Below are positions 45,420 through 57,417 of a DNA stretch of 64,000 bases, piece by piece; the stretch's first letter is position 1; each line of letters opens with the position of its first letter. The notes below the pieces were generated by a model. The model was not told the origin of the DNA, made no database searches, and worked only from the letters and a program-made list of their open reading frames with translations. The position numbers and the translations under genes are program-made. The stretch comes from Saccharum officinarum (Eukaryota > Streptophyta > Magnoliopsida > Poales > Poaceae): the NCBI GenBank assembly GCA_020631735.1, contig CM036159.1:97022701-97086700 (forward strand), given 5' to 3'.

Positions 45420-47224
45420 TTTGACTTTGAGGAAGACGGCGAGAGCTCTTCGAACAAGCTGGAGCAGTCGCATTGGCGAGAGCAGTTGATGTGACGGTCA
45501 TGAGCTTGGGTAGCGACACTAACACTGCACCGTACTGGACCTGAAAATCAAAGGCGAGTGTAAAGACTCCAGGGCTAGTACCTCTGCGACGGCGGAGTCT
45601 CTGGAGGCAGGCTTGTCTGAGAACTTGCTGGGCATCGACAAGTTGTCCTTAGAAGATGTTCCCGCGAAAGATCACCGCAAGATGGCGTTGCTGTATGCGC
45701 TTCTCTCCGCCTGTGTCGCTGATAGACCCGTCTCGCAAGAGGAAGAGGACAGGAAGTCGTCTCTCTTCAGGAAGGGCTATGATGCTCGGCATCGTGTCGC
45801 TCTTCGGTTGATAGCGGCATGGCTTGACGTCAAGTGGATCAAAATGGTTATTACAAGTTATCCCTTCTTCTCAGTGTGGCAGAGTGAAAATTGATTGCAG
45901 TTTATTCTCGATTAAAAAGAATGATATGAGATCATCCAAGAGAGAAACAGAAACTCATAACTCATTCATATCCTTGTATTTCCACTACCTGAATTGACTT
46001 GTAATCATTAATCCTGGCATTATAGGAAGCTATCTAGGTGATGGTCGCATGCTCTGCCATGGCTGCGGCAAAAGAACAAGAACAAGAGCGTGAAAACGCA
46101 TCACCGAAAAGCAAGTGGGAGAAATGGAAGCGTGGGGGAATTATTGGTGCCGCTGCCTTGACTGGAGGAGCATTGCTGGCTATTACTGGGGGTAGGACTG
46201 CATTCCAGATAATATATCTAATGAAATGCTCAACATCATGGCATCACTTGGACACACTACACCAGGTGATTCATATGCCCTCGTTCTCTTCGACCCGACA
46301 GGTTTAGCTGCACCAGCCATTGCTGCAGGATTTGGTGCTCTAGCTCCAACACTGGGCACACTTGTCCCTTTCATAGGAGCCAGTGGATTTGCTGCTATGG
46401 CTGCTGCGGCAGGATTTGTTGCTGGCTCTGTGGCAGTTGCTGCCTCATTTGGAGGTTGGTATAAATGTTCCTTCGAAACTCTTATGATATTAGCTGGAGC
46501 TCTTATTTCTTCATTAATATATGTATTGAGCAGTCTAACAGTCAAGATTTGTTTTAAGTTAGCAACAACTGCCTCCATTATTTATGGTGGTTACTGTATT
46601 GCTAAGGAAAACTACACAAATAATGAATATGCACCTCTCTGTATAAGCACTGCCACATTTATAAATTGTTAAAGTTGTTCCCAAATGAATTTCCTGTACA
46701 AGCTGTAACGCAGTATCCCAAAAAGAGATAGAAAGTGGTGTACAAGTGTTGTGCTTAGCTTTTAATGTTCCTTGATTTTTTTTTATTTTACAAATTAGCT
46801 GCTGGGGCTGGCTTGACGGGTACCAAAATGGCAAGACGAATTGGTAAAGTGAAAGAATTTGAGTTCAAACCTATTGGTGATAACCATAATCAGGGTGTGA
46901 GTCCCTTTCCTCTGACTAAAATGCCATTCATCCATTTTGGAATGAAACTGATTTGGTCTTTGTAAAGTTTGGTAACTCTTTCAGCGCCTTGCTGTTGGCA
47001 CCCTGGTTTCTGGATTTGCATTTGATGAGGAGGATTTCTGGAAACCTTGGGAAGGATGGAAGGATAACCTAGAGAAGTATGGAATGTATTCTCCTATTTG
47101 TTTTATGAATCCTAGACATTGTCCTTTATTCACATATTTTACATCTATGCTATAAGGGTGGAGCATTCTTACTTACACTTTTGATTAATGTTTGACAGGT
47201 ACATCCTTCCATGGGAGTCCAAGC
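45420..47224 (+). pseudogene. DUF726 / TMCO4-like gene, 5' half (copy B)
   Basis: These are the N-terminal and middle exons of a DUF726 protein. The first part (45420-45846) has a frame change: AVDVTVMSLGSD in one frame, then LSENLLGIDKLSLEDVPAKD and CVADRPVSQEEEDRKS in another. Exon 46026-46191 begins with an in-frame TAG (46035-46037), unless that TAG is used as the acceptor, and contains MVACSAMAAAKEQ and KWKRGGIIGAAALTGGALLA. Exon 46302-46454 is a Gly/Ala-rich membrane segment. Exons 46799-46896, 46985-47076 and 47199-47224 follow. The last is cut by the copia insertion in the codons for WESK. No start codon exon is visible. The 3' exons resume at 54838. Confidence 0.85.
47220..47224. repeat. 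target-site duplication of copia copy B, left
   Basis: CAAGC, identical to 54833-54837, flanks the element on both sides inside a DUF726 exon. Confidence 0.9.
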
Positions 47225-47655
47225 TGTTAGATTGATCTCCAACTCGAACTGGCCTAACGGCCCATCTATGGCTCGAGGGCCCCTGTCACCCTGCATTATA
47301 TAAAGAGGTGGGGACCGGCGGCTCAAAGCACGAGGTTCGCCGTGAGCCTGCTCCCCACCAACAAACCCTAATCCGATCTAGATAGGGGCGCAGCCAATGA
47401 CCGGAAGCTGCCAGCCGTCGCACCTACTTCTTCCCTGTCGTCACCGACTTCGCCGGACGCCCCACCGCTACACCGACTGTCGCTGCCCGTGCGCAGCCTC
47501 CATCATCGAACCAGCGATGGCCGGATCTTCCTCCAACCCCTCGGATGGTCAGTAACTTTCTCCTCTCCTCCTCTCCCACTATACCTCTCTGTTAACACCG
47601 AGTTCCAGTTTAATCCCACCTAGACCTACCCTAGACCGATCCACAAAACCTATCA
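47225..47655 (+). repeat. 5' LTR of copia copy B
   Basis: 431 bp, from TGTTAGATTG to CCTATCA, with TATA-like TTATATAAAG at about 47297-47306. It is the reference for the uninterrupted LTR structure. Confidence 0.92.
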
Positions 47656-47656
47656 A

Positions 47657-47672
47657 TGGTATCAATTGAGCC
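47657..47672 (+). other. primer-binding site of copia copy B
   Basis: TGGTATCAATTGAGCC begins one base after the LTR. TGGTATCA matches the 3' end complement of initiator tRNA-Met, the common copia primer. Confidence 0.85.
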
Positions 47673-48840
47673 TACTAGGTGTAGATCTAGGGTTTTGCGG
47701 ACCAAGAAAATCAAGAAAGAAGAGAATGACGGATTTCAATCCGGACAGATCAAGAACCCTAACCTTAGCAGTTGAATAGAGACGGCGGTGATAGAAAGGG
47801 GGCCTACCAGAGCTCTTCACCGCCGCAGTAACCACCGTCGTGGTGCGGGTGGTGACCGCCACAGCCATTACTGACGTGCGGACAGAGGCCCGGCTCGGCC
47901 GTGGCTTAGGGCACTGGTCCAAAGCTGCTCAATGGTGGCGCGCTCTGCCAAGGGCGAGCGCGCGCGCCGACGAGGGGCTCGGCACCGGTCCCATCCTCCC
48001 TTCTTCTCTGATGGCGAGGTGGCCGTCGCCCGCTCCGTCTTCACTGTGTGGAGCGGTGAGGAGAGGAGGGGTGAGGGAGAAATGAGCTAGGGTTTGGGTA
48101 AACGGCGGTCGGAGCAGGGTCTTTATTCCAGCGAAAATGAAGGTTGGCCGTCGGATTGAACTGAACGGCCAAGATTGGCCGGGCCAAAATCGGCCCAGGT
48201 GGGACCCCGCTTTACCAGCCCAGGCCCAGGTTGTGGCCTGGGCAGAGGTGGAGAGGCGCATGGCGTAGCTGGGCCGCCGTGGGCCGTCTTGCCATCAGCG
48301 CGCACAGCTAATGGACGCAGGCCGAAACGGGCCTTCAGGCCAGTTTTACAGAAGAACAATAAAACGTCCAGAATTTTGTTTTTATTTTTTCCAGAAGCAG
48401 ATTTTGATGTATTTTGAAGAATTTGAATTGAATTTTGATGCAAAACTCTGTACAATTTTGATCCAATGATAATTTTGTTCAGAGAATAGTACAGTACTTT
48501 AATGTTTCTAAAAAAATAATTATGGGCATATTTACGTTTTCTGCTGCGTATTTAAAGTTGTTTTCATTATTAAATTCGAACCAACAAAAATTTTTAATTT
48601 ATAAAAAATGGATATGTTTTCAGATTATTATAATATTGTTATTATTCTAATCAACGTTGATTAATAGCAATATTATGATATTATTTATGAGTTTTGTCAT
48701 GCATTAATTCTGTTTTTGTCCAACGGTGATGTAGAATTAGTATAGAGGATAATTGTATGTTTTAATTTTGACCACTGTTGGAACTAAGACATACAATTGT
48801 TATTATTATGTTCTCACTTTACATGAATTGTGTTTTCAGG
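47673..48840 (+). other. copia leader region
   Basis: About 1.2 kb between primer site and gag: GC-rich at first, then very AT-rich. ORFs on the minus strand here have no family features. No gene is seen. Confidence 0.6.
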
Positions 48841-49769
48841 AGGATACACCTTGATGAGTTGTATCAAAGATATCCTGACTCTCAAAGGAGACAACCACAC
48901 TGAGTGAAAGAAAAAGATTGACTTGTCCTTCATCTTGGCTGAGGTGGACTGGGTAGTCATCACACCATGTCCCACTGAGCCTATGGCACCGGTGAGGGAG
49001 GCTAATGAGACTGATGTTGCATGGCAGACCAGACAGAGGGGCTTTGCTCCCATAAAAATGTCATATGATCTTGATCATAAAACGCGGGTCACTGCTAACA
49101 AGAAATATTTGGCTGTGATAAAGAACATAATTGAGTCTGCCATAGTGGGCTCAATTTCAGAGTGTGACACGGTCACAGAGTACCTTGACAGAATAAAGAG
49201 TCAGTTCACTGGCTCTTCAAAGACATGCTATCCAGCTGATAAAGCAGCTGGTGATAGAGAGGTACTCTGGAGGTGGCAGTGACATAAGAGAGCACATACT
49301 AAGCATGAGCAATTTAGCATCCAAGCTGAAACCAATGGATCTGGCTCTTAAGGATGAGTTTCTTATCCATCTGATTTTTGCTTCCTTACCAAAGGAATTT
49401 GACACTTTTGTTGTTAACTACAACATACAGCCCGAGAAGTGGGACTTAGAGAAGTTCATAGCTATATGTGTGCAAGAGGAGGAGAGAATAAAAGTTACAA
49501 ATGGTGGTTCCATCAACTATGTGAAAGAAAACAAGAAAAAGAACTTCAACTCCTCCTCAAAGGCACAGGGAAAGGCTCCCATGCAGCATCAATCTCAGCA
49601 GAAGAAGTTTGCAGTGGAGAAATATCAGTGTCTTCATTACAAGAAGACGAGATATTATAACAAAGATTATCCCAATTTCTTGAAGATGATCATGGCAAAG
49701 AAATGTGAGAACATTATTATGTTCATAAATGAATCCCTGTATGTACAATATCCAAAATTTACTTGGTGA
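48841..49769 (+). pseudogene. copia gag pseudogene (copy B)
   Basis: Gag-like capsid region: ILTLKGDNHTE, then LAEVDWVVITPCPTEP, KYLAVIKNIIESAIVGSISE and [20 protein letters not shown] in two frames. A TGA lies near 48904 and a frameshift near 49230. The expected CCHC zinc knuckle near 49625-49680 is degenerate, with most Cys/His positions lost. Confidence 0.8.
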
Positions 49770-49799
49770 ATTAATTTAGAAGCAACTGTTCATGTTGCT

Positions 49800-52700
49800 A
49801 ATTCTTTACAGGGATTCCATTCGACGAGGACTATGCAAAGAAGAGGAAGATGCATTAAAGTCGCAAATAGAGTCCGAGCAGATGTTGAAGCCGTTGGCGA
49901 TCTTTCTCTAGAGCTTGCTGATGGTTTCATGCTTTTACTTAGGGATGTTCTTTATGTTCCTTCTTTACAAAGAAACTTGATTAGTGTTTCATGCTTGGAC
50001 AATGATGGTTATGATTGTCATTTTGGAAATGGCAAATGTGAGATATGGTTTAATGCTAAATGTGTTGGTCTTGACTTCCGACAAGACAACCTTTATTTAT
50101 TATCACTTCATGAAAATATGAATTCCGTTTGTGATGTGAATGAAAATGTGTCATCGCTTGTGAATGCAAACAGAAAACGAAAGAGAACTCATGATGCATC
50201 GTCGAAATTATGACATTATCGTTTAGGCTATATTTTGAGGGGAGAATAGAAAGACTAGTTAATAATGGAATTCTTCCTCCACTGGAGTTCTCAGACTTAG
50301 AACAATGCATAGAATGTATTAAAGGAAAGTATGTAAAGAAAATTAAGAAAGATGTCAAACGAAACGCATGAATTTTAGAGATAATTCACACAGACATCTG
50401 TGGTTCATTTTCTATGAAGAGTGTGGATGGTTATGACTCGTTCATAACATTCATAGATGATTACTCTCGTTTTGGCTACATTTATCCAATCAAAGAAACA
50501 ACAGAAGTGTTGGATAAATTTAAGATATTTAAGGCTGAAGTTAAAAATCAGCACAATTTAAAGATTAAGATAGTCAGATCCAACCGTGGGGAGAGGGTAC
50601 TACGGTCGGCATACCCCATATGGCCAAGTTCCTGGACCTTTTACAAGGTTCTTATAGGAAAATGGCATAGTAGCCCAATATTCTACACTGGGCGATCCTT
50701 AGCAGAATAGAGTAGCTGAAAGACGTAACCGTACCCTGATGGATATGATGCGCAGTATGATAAGTTACTCCACCTTACCATTGGGTCTATAGATGGAGGT
50801 GTTAAAAACTGTCATTCATATTCTTAAGGAGTACCAAGTAAGTCGATGTCCAAAATACCATATGAGTTGTGGATAGGAAGAGTACCATCACTAAACCACT
50901 TACGTGTGTGGGAGAGCCCTGCTGAGGCTAAAGTATTTAACCTAAAAATTAGAAATATAGATCCCAAAACAGTAAGTTGTCATTTCATTGGCTACCCTGA
51001 AAAGTCAAAAGGTTTTCATTTCTACTGTCCAGACAGACATACAAAGTTTGTAGAAACGAGACACGCTGTCTTCTTAGAGGATGAGATGATGAGGGGAAGC
51101 GTGGTAGCTCGAGAAATTGATCTTGAGGAGAAACGGGCGTGTGTGCTCACTCCAATAATTCAGGAGCCATTTTTCTCACTGTCTGTTGTTGCTGCACCGA
51201 CAACGCAAGATATTGTGGTGCCAGCACCTGTTGTTATTTCTCCTGTGGCAACAATGAATGATGATGAGGAACCTGTCCTTCATGATCCTATAGAACCTGT
51301 TGCCACACATGAGGGGGAGCAACAACAGCCTCAAGCAGAAGATGTGCTAAATGTGGAGGCCCCGAGAAGGTCTCAAAGAGTTAGAAAATTAGCTATTCCT
51401 GATGATTATGAAGTTTATAATACTGAAGAGTTTTATATGGAGGGTGATCCCACCTCATATGAAGAAACTATGAGAAGCACTCACTCATTGAAGTGGTTAG
51501 AAGCTATGAAAGATGAAATGAAATCTATGAGTTCCAACGGTGTTTGGGACTTAGAAGAAATTTCTAAAGGAGCCAAAATAGTAGGTTGTAAATGGGTCTA
51601 CAAAATCAAATATGACTCCGAAGGGAATGTAGAAAGGTTTAAAGCATGACTTATGGTGAAAGGCTTTACACAAAGAGAAGGGATAGACTACAATGAGATA
51701 TTTTCACCAGTCTCATATAAGGATTCCTTCAGAATCATAATAACATTAGTGGCACATTACGATTTAGAATTACATCAGATGGATATAAAGACGGTATTCC
51801 TCAATAGGGATTTGAAGAAAAATGTTTACATAACACAACCAAAAGATTTTGTCATGGAAAGAAAAGAAAACATGGGATGCCGCCTGAAGAAATCCATTTA
51901 TGGGTTAAAGCAAGCTTCAAGACAGTGGTTCTTGAAGTTTGATAGAACAATAAGGAATTTTAGGTTTAAAGAGAATATTGAGGACAATTGTGTTTATGCA
52001 AAGTTCAAAAATGGGAAATGTATTTTCCTAATTCTATATGTGGATGACATCCTACTTATTAGTAGTGATGTTAATTTGCTACAGGAGACGAAGAAGTTTT
52101 TGTCCTCAAAATTTGACATGAAAGATCTTGGTGAAGCATCATTTGTTTTGGGCATAGAAATTCACAGAGATAGAAGAAAAGAGGTATTGGGACTATCACA
52201 AAAGACATACATAGAAAAGATTTTAAAAAAATTAGTATGCACAATTATAGTCCTTTACCTGCACCTATAGTCAAGGGCGACAGATATGAGGATTTTTAAT
52301 GCCCTAGGAACCAGTACGAGCTCGATCAAATGAAAACGGTTCCATATGCTTCAACTGTCATAAGCCTACAGTATGCTCAAGTATGTACGCGTCATGACTT
52401 AGCTTTTGTTACCGGGTTGCTTGACAGATTTCAGAGTAATCCAGGAATAGAACACTAGAGATTGGTAAAGAAAGTCTTACAATATTTGCAAGGCACGAAA
52501 GGCCTCATGTTGACGTATAGAAGATCATATTCTCTCCAAATAGGGGTACTCAGATTCTGATTATGCGGAAGATGATAGAAAATCCACGTCAGGATATGTA
52601 TTCACTCTCGTAGGAGGAGCTATATTATGGAAAAGCTCAAAGCAAACCGTCACTACATCGTTTACAATATATACCGAGTTTGTAGCGTGTTATGAGGCCA

Positions 52701-52975
52701 CGGGGCAGGTGAACTGGCTAAAGAAGTTCATACCCGGTTTGAAGGTGGTTGATGATATCAATAGACCACTTAAGTTATACTGCGATAATAATCCAGCAGT
52801 ACAGTATGCTCACAACAATAGGTCAAGTGATGCTGCCAAATACATTGACATAAAATATTATATTACAAAAGATAAAGTCTAGAATCATATTATAAGTACC
52901 GAAAAGATGCTCGCGGATTCGCTTACAAAAGGCTTACCACCCAACGTGTTCAGAGAACATGTAGCCGGCATGAGT
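49800..52975 (+). pseudogene. copia pol pseudogene (copy B)
   Basis: Remains of protease and GAG-pre-integrase (about 49830-50210), integrase (about 50370-51090; FITFIDDYSRFGYIYPI near 50440-50484), reverse transcriptase (about 51470-52270, with YVDD near 52038-52049) and RNase H to about 52975. Shared lesions with copy A include the TGA at about 51647-51649. The frame break near 52233 and the stop in RNase H near 52879-52881 are copy-B-specific or differ from copy A. Confidence 0.9.
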
Positions 52976-53161
52976 TTAAGGGAAGCCTATAATTCCTGGA
53001 CTAAAAGGGCCCAAAGTTAAAGAATCTATTTCAGAACAGAGATGTGTATTGTAGCTGTTAAATCTATCGGCGATTGACCGTGACAATGAAGCACGCTCTA
53101 TGCACTAATCTGTGATGGAATGGGCACAAGTAAATGATATGAGGTTGAGAAATGATAGGAG

Positions 53162-53174
53162 ATCAGGGGGAGAA
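53162..53174 (+). other. polypurine tract of copia copy B
   Basis: ATCAGGGGGAGAA directly precedes the 3' LTR. Confidence 0.85.
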
Positions 53175-54832
53175 TGTTAGATTGATCTCTAACTTGAACT
53201 GGGTCCAACGGCCCAGTCGAGCCTTTTGATCCGTACCCTGATCGGGGACGCCCAGCCCATCTATGGCTAGAGGGTCCCTGTCACCCTGCGCTATATAAAG
53301 AGGTGGGGTCTGGCGGCTCAAAGCACGAAGTTTGCTGTGAGCCTGCTCCCCACCAACAAATCCTAATTCGATCTAGAGAGGGGTGCAGCCAGTGACGGGA
53401 AGCCGCCAGCCGCCGCTAATGGAAACATGATTCCCGATCTTCCGTCAGGTTCAAGATAACTATCGATTTGGTCGGAGAGCGACACACCGATCTAGCTTCA
53501 TATCACAAAGACTCGAACCCTGCAATCTTAGCACCATGTCTCTTCTGGTTATCAACCGTGTCACAATCCGGTTGACCTCGCCACGAAGGCTAATCTCTGC
53601 TGCGAATCGAAGAACACAAGCAAGAACAAAATAAAACGCAACTTAATTGAAGTGACAATTGCGGATATATGATTAAGCATTAGAAGTTGGGGTCTCGCAA
53701 ACCGATAACGATGACTATTTAAAGATAGATTGATCTAAAGCAAAACACAAACCCTAACATAGGTGACGGCTGCTGATTATAAAGCCTAAGGGGCATCCAA
53801 GGACCCCTACTCACGTCGCTAAGAAGTCTCGACACGTTACAAGGGCCAAACGGCCCAAAAGACGACGACGCAGTGCCTTGACATATTCTGGACGTCAACT
53901 TGTTTCGACAATTTTCATTGACTCCAATGTAATTTGGACCTCAAACCAAAGCCATTGGTTAGCTTATGAAATTATCTTTCCATCCATATGTGGATCATCG
54001 AAAACGAAGTCCAGATGCGTCTCGGGCGTCCATTTTACTACAGACTAGTCCTGTAGCCCGAGATGGACTCGAACTTGATATAGATTGGGCCTCCAACTTG
54101 GCTTGGACGCCCTTGCTTGACTCCTAAGGTGGTGGCCAAGGAGGAGGACGTCCTTGGGCATCTCTTAGGTGTTCTCCATCTCCTTGGGGCGTGCTCCAAC
54201 TTGGGCCTGGGTCCCAAGTGTGAATAACAAGCCCGCGACGATGTCGTAGCACCCGACAGAAATAGCGGCAGAATATTTCGATGATTTGGAGGCCTTGCCA
54301 ATGTGATATTGAGGTGGGATCAGATCTATTTGAAAGTCCATCAAGTTCTCATTGACCTCGATCGCATTCCGGATGGATGAGTTGTGGCCTTCCTAATAAA
54401 GCAATATTGGGCTGCCGACGAACCGAAAGTTCAACTTTGATGGACTTGCACTTTGAGACACATTTATACCTACATTCAAATAACGACATGTACATGTGGA
54501 ACCAAGTGAATTGTACCCAAAATTACTATGCAAATATAGGAACGAGCGCACTTTATAATCAATGGTCGTATCCGTTGGTGTCATGTCCTCATCAGTCGCC
54601 CCTGCTTCTTCCCTACCGTCACCGACTTCGCCGGATGCCCCATCACTACACCGACCGTCGCTGCCCGTGCGCAGCCTCCTTCACCGAACCAGCGATGGCC
54701 GGATCTTCCTCCAACCCCTCGGATGGTCGGTAACTTTCTCCTCTCCTCCTCTCCCACTATACCTCTCTGTTACACCGAGTTCTAGTTTAATCCCACCTAG
54801 ATCTACCCTAGACCGATGCACAAAACCTATCA
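53175..54832 (+). repeat. 3' LTR of copia copy B, with nested solo LTR
   Basis: It starts TGTTAGATTG and ends CTATCA, followed by CAAGC. It is interrupted at 53417-54594 by the same 1178-bp insert as in copy A, so that nested insertion predates the duplication of the locus. Confidence 0.92.
53417..54594. mobile_element. solo LTR nested in the copia 3' LTR (copy B)
   Basis: 1178 bp, ending CTCATCA, flanked by GCCGC (left, one change) and GTCGC (right). Its first bases are TA in place of the TG seen in copy A, a single decay mutation. Confidence 0.8.
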
Positions 54833-54837
54833 CAAGC

Positions 54838-56005
54838 ATATATCGCAGTGAGTACAGCAATACAGGATTGGCTGACATCAAGTAATGTTCAGGGTTTTGT
54901 ACTCTGCCTTGCACTACTGTTAGTGAACACCTTGTAATTAGTGTTGTTGTTGATTATGCAGGACTTGCAATGGAATTGATGAAACAAGGTGCTATGAGAA
55001 CTGTCTTAAGTGGCCTTCTTGCAGCATTTGCTTGGCCTGCTACGTTGCTTGCCGCTATAGATTTTATTGACAGTAAATGGTCTGTTGTTATTGACAGGTA
55101 AATGCAAACGCTCGTAGTACAATATTTCTCCGTCGCTAACTGATGAACTGTATCCTCTCAGATCAGATAAGGCAGGAAAAATGCTCGCAGAAGTGCTTCT
55201 GAAGGGACTGCAAGGAAACAGGTAGTTCCAACTACAAAAAGTGTTACCCAACACAGTAGTTCCTCCAACTACCTTTTTTTCCTGATTCTAAACTTCTCAG
55301 GCCTGTGACTCTTATTGGGTTCTCGCTTGGAGCGCGAGTCATATTCAAGTGCTTACAGGAGCTAGCTTTATCAAACGACAATGGTATCTGTTCTTTATTT
55401 ATAGTAACCTAAATTTCATATAACTTTGCTCTTATGCTTGATGGAATGAATCAGAGGGACTTGTCGAGAGGGTTGTACTCCTTGGTGCACCAGTTTCAGT
55501 GAAAGGTGAGGTGGGAGCCTGCCAGGAAGGTACAGCAATAACTATCCCTTCTCCACTTAAAATGCAGAGATACCAGTAATCTTCAGCAACAAATATGCCC
55601 CGTAAGTCTGTGACTCTTGTTGGGTTCTCGCTTGGAGCGCGAGTCATATTCAAGTGCTTACAGGTTCTAAACAAAATGGGATTGATTTCGAATTGGATAG
55701 TCATTGCTGAAACAGTTAAGTCGATATCTTCACTGACTGACTAATTCTCTGATGTAGCCTGCTCACCCAAGGGCTGGCTGGCATCCAGGCCATTGATGTA
55801 CCTGCCGTTGAAAACGTAAGCATCTGGGTGATAATTCTTGTATTTTTTAGCGAGGTTTCATTATTTTTAGTGTTTATTTACTGTGCACGCCGAGCTTGTT
55901 GATGGCCATTCTTCGTACCTGTCGGCTGCCCAGCAGATCCTGGAGCATCTTTAACTGAATACCTACTATCCTGTTTTTGTTCCCCTTCCGGAGGTCAGGA
56001 AATAA
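54838..56005 (+). pseudogene. DUF726 / TMCO4-like gene, 3' half (copy B)
   Basis: C-terminal exons continue the gene cut at 47224: about 54838-54882, 54962-55097 (LMKQGAMRTVLSGLLAAF), 55162-55221, 55301-55383 (GFSLGARV), 55455-55529, 55758-55815 and about 55885-56005. It shares with copy A the post-junction 1-nt loss, the 2-nt loss before GGGAGCCTGCC, the missing exon and the duplicated exon. It has in addition a premature stop in the last exon (GAA to TAA near 55952). This gene is inactive. Confidence 0.87.
55596..55662 (+). repeat. duplicated nucleophile-elbow exon (copy B)
   Basis: A direct partial duplicate of 55300-55356 containing the GFSLGARV codons, located where another exon is expected. 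Same arrangement as at 5160-5226. Confidence 0.8.
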
Positions 56006-57361
56006 CAGATGTAGATAGTTTGACGATAGCAGGTTTGAGAAAAGATGTAAATATGCAGGGAGGAATATACTTTCGAATTTACAAAAAAAATGTTACAGCT
56101 GTCTAGACGATGACTAATCGTCATCGGGAAGCAAATGGAAATGGAACAATGGAAGGAACGAAATCATCACTGAATTCTTTGTAGTTTCTTGATGACTACT
56201 CGTACAGTGCTCTGTTGTTTCGTGATTTTCTTTTCTTTCATTCCTATACGGAGTAGCGCTGACGTGGCTTGCACTTGAAAATAACGATTCAAAGAGTTAC
56301 ATACGGAGATAAATTATGTTTAGATACATACTAAAAACAATATCTTAGAAGTAATCTAGAATAGAGGAGTACTTCCGTCTAATAAAAGATGTGTTTTTAG
56401 TTTTTTCGAAGTAAAATATTTTAAAGTTTGATTATAAATTGGTAAAAAACAGTAACATTTATGATATAAAATAAGTATTATTAAATTAATGATAAAAATT
56501 ATTTTCATAGTATATATATTTAAAGTCAGTATCTACAATTTTATCTTTTTTGGGACGAAGGTAGTAACAATACTTCATCATAAAAAAGAAAATACATATC
56601 CTGTTTTTGGTAAGTCATCTCATTTTAATTTACTTAAAATTATAGAATATAGTAACATTACTTGTATTTCTGAATAGGTTCACAAGTATGATTAATCTAA
56701 TATCTAATAATACTTATTCTCTATTATAAATATTAGCATTTTTTGTATATATGTGATCAAACTTGGGTTTTGTTGACTCAAAAAACAAGATGCAGAGAGT
56801 ATTCGATTATCATATCGACAACTGCAAATGAACTTTACAAACTATCCTCACCACAAATATGAAGCAACAAAATAAAAGTGGTACTATCACAGGACGTTAA
56901 TCAATGGGCAAACTATTCTGTTCCACATAATTTCCTAAATAAAATTGTCATCAATCTAAACATCGCACAACGCTATCCATGCTTGTAAAATCCAATCAAT
57001 GGGCAAACTGAACATTGTACATCAGATGCTAAATCGTCCCATCAACACCGGAACAAATCAGAAGCTAAATCAATCAATCAGATATAACTGTTTCCAACAC
57101 ATCAGGCGTTTCGGTGTCAAGAGATGCCGGTGTACAGTCGCAGTTCCCTAACAGAATGTCAAGATGATACAGACCATGCCCAAGAGCTGAATCTACTTCT
57201 TGGGCAGGGCCATTCAGCCACCTCTATGCTAAACATATGCTCCTTGCTACAGTTGAGTGGAGCAGAGATAGTCATTTACGCTCTTTTGACTAAATTGTAA
57301 TTAGCCTATACAAACTGCAAAGATATGACAAAGAATTTTAAAACCTATTCCTGCTGCGAGA
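56006..57361. other. intergenic region between convergent genes (copy B)
   Basis: AT-rich, with a Stowaway-like MITE at about 56361-56560. Homology with contig A persists to about 57165. The remainder is the 3' flank of the NERD-like gene on the minus strand. No further gene is seen. Confidence 0.6.
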
Positions 57362-57403
57362 TCAAGGATGCAGGTAGCTACAAGATGCACCCTTTCTCCC
57401 GCA
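57362..57403 (-). other. out-of-frame CCCH zinc-finger tail remnant
   Basis: Minus-strand codons for CGRKGASCSYLHP then TGA lie directly downstream of the NERD-like stop codon. KGASCSYLHP is the end of the C-terminal CCCH finger typical of the family (C-x5-C-x3-H), but it is in a different frame from the upstream coding sequence, and the first Cys spacing is not standard. Confidence 0.7.
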
Positions 57404-57417
57404 CTTGAGAATATACA

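Larger units (their letters stand above)
47225..54832 (+). mobile_element. Ty1/copia LTR retrotransposon, copy B with both LTRs
   Basis: A 7608-bp element with 5' LTR, primer site, leader, gag, protease/integrase region, reverse transcriptase, RNase H, polypurine tract and 3' LTR, flanked by CAAGC. It inserted into an exon of a DUF726 gene in the same orientation as the gene. A solo LTR is nested in its 3' LTR. All coding regions carry stops and frameshifts. The 5' LTR lacks about 45 bp present near the start of the 3' LTR, and several differences separate the two, so the insertion is not recent. Confidence 0.95.
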
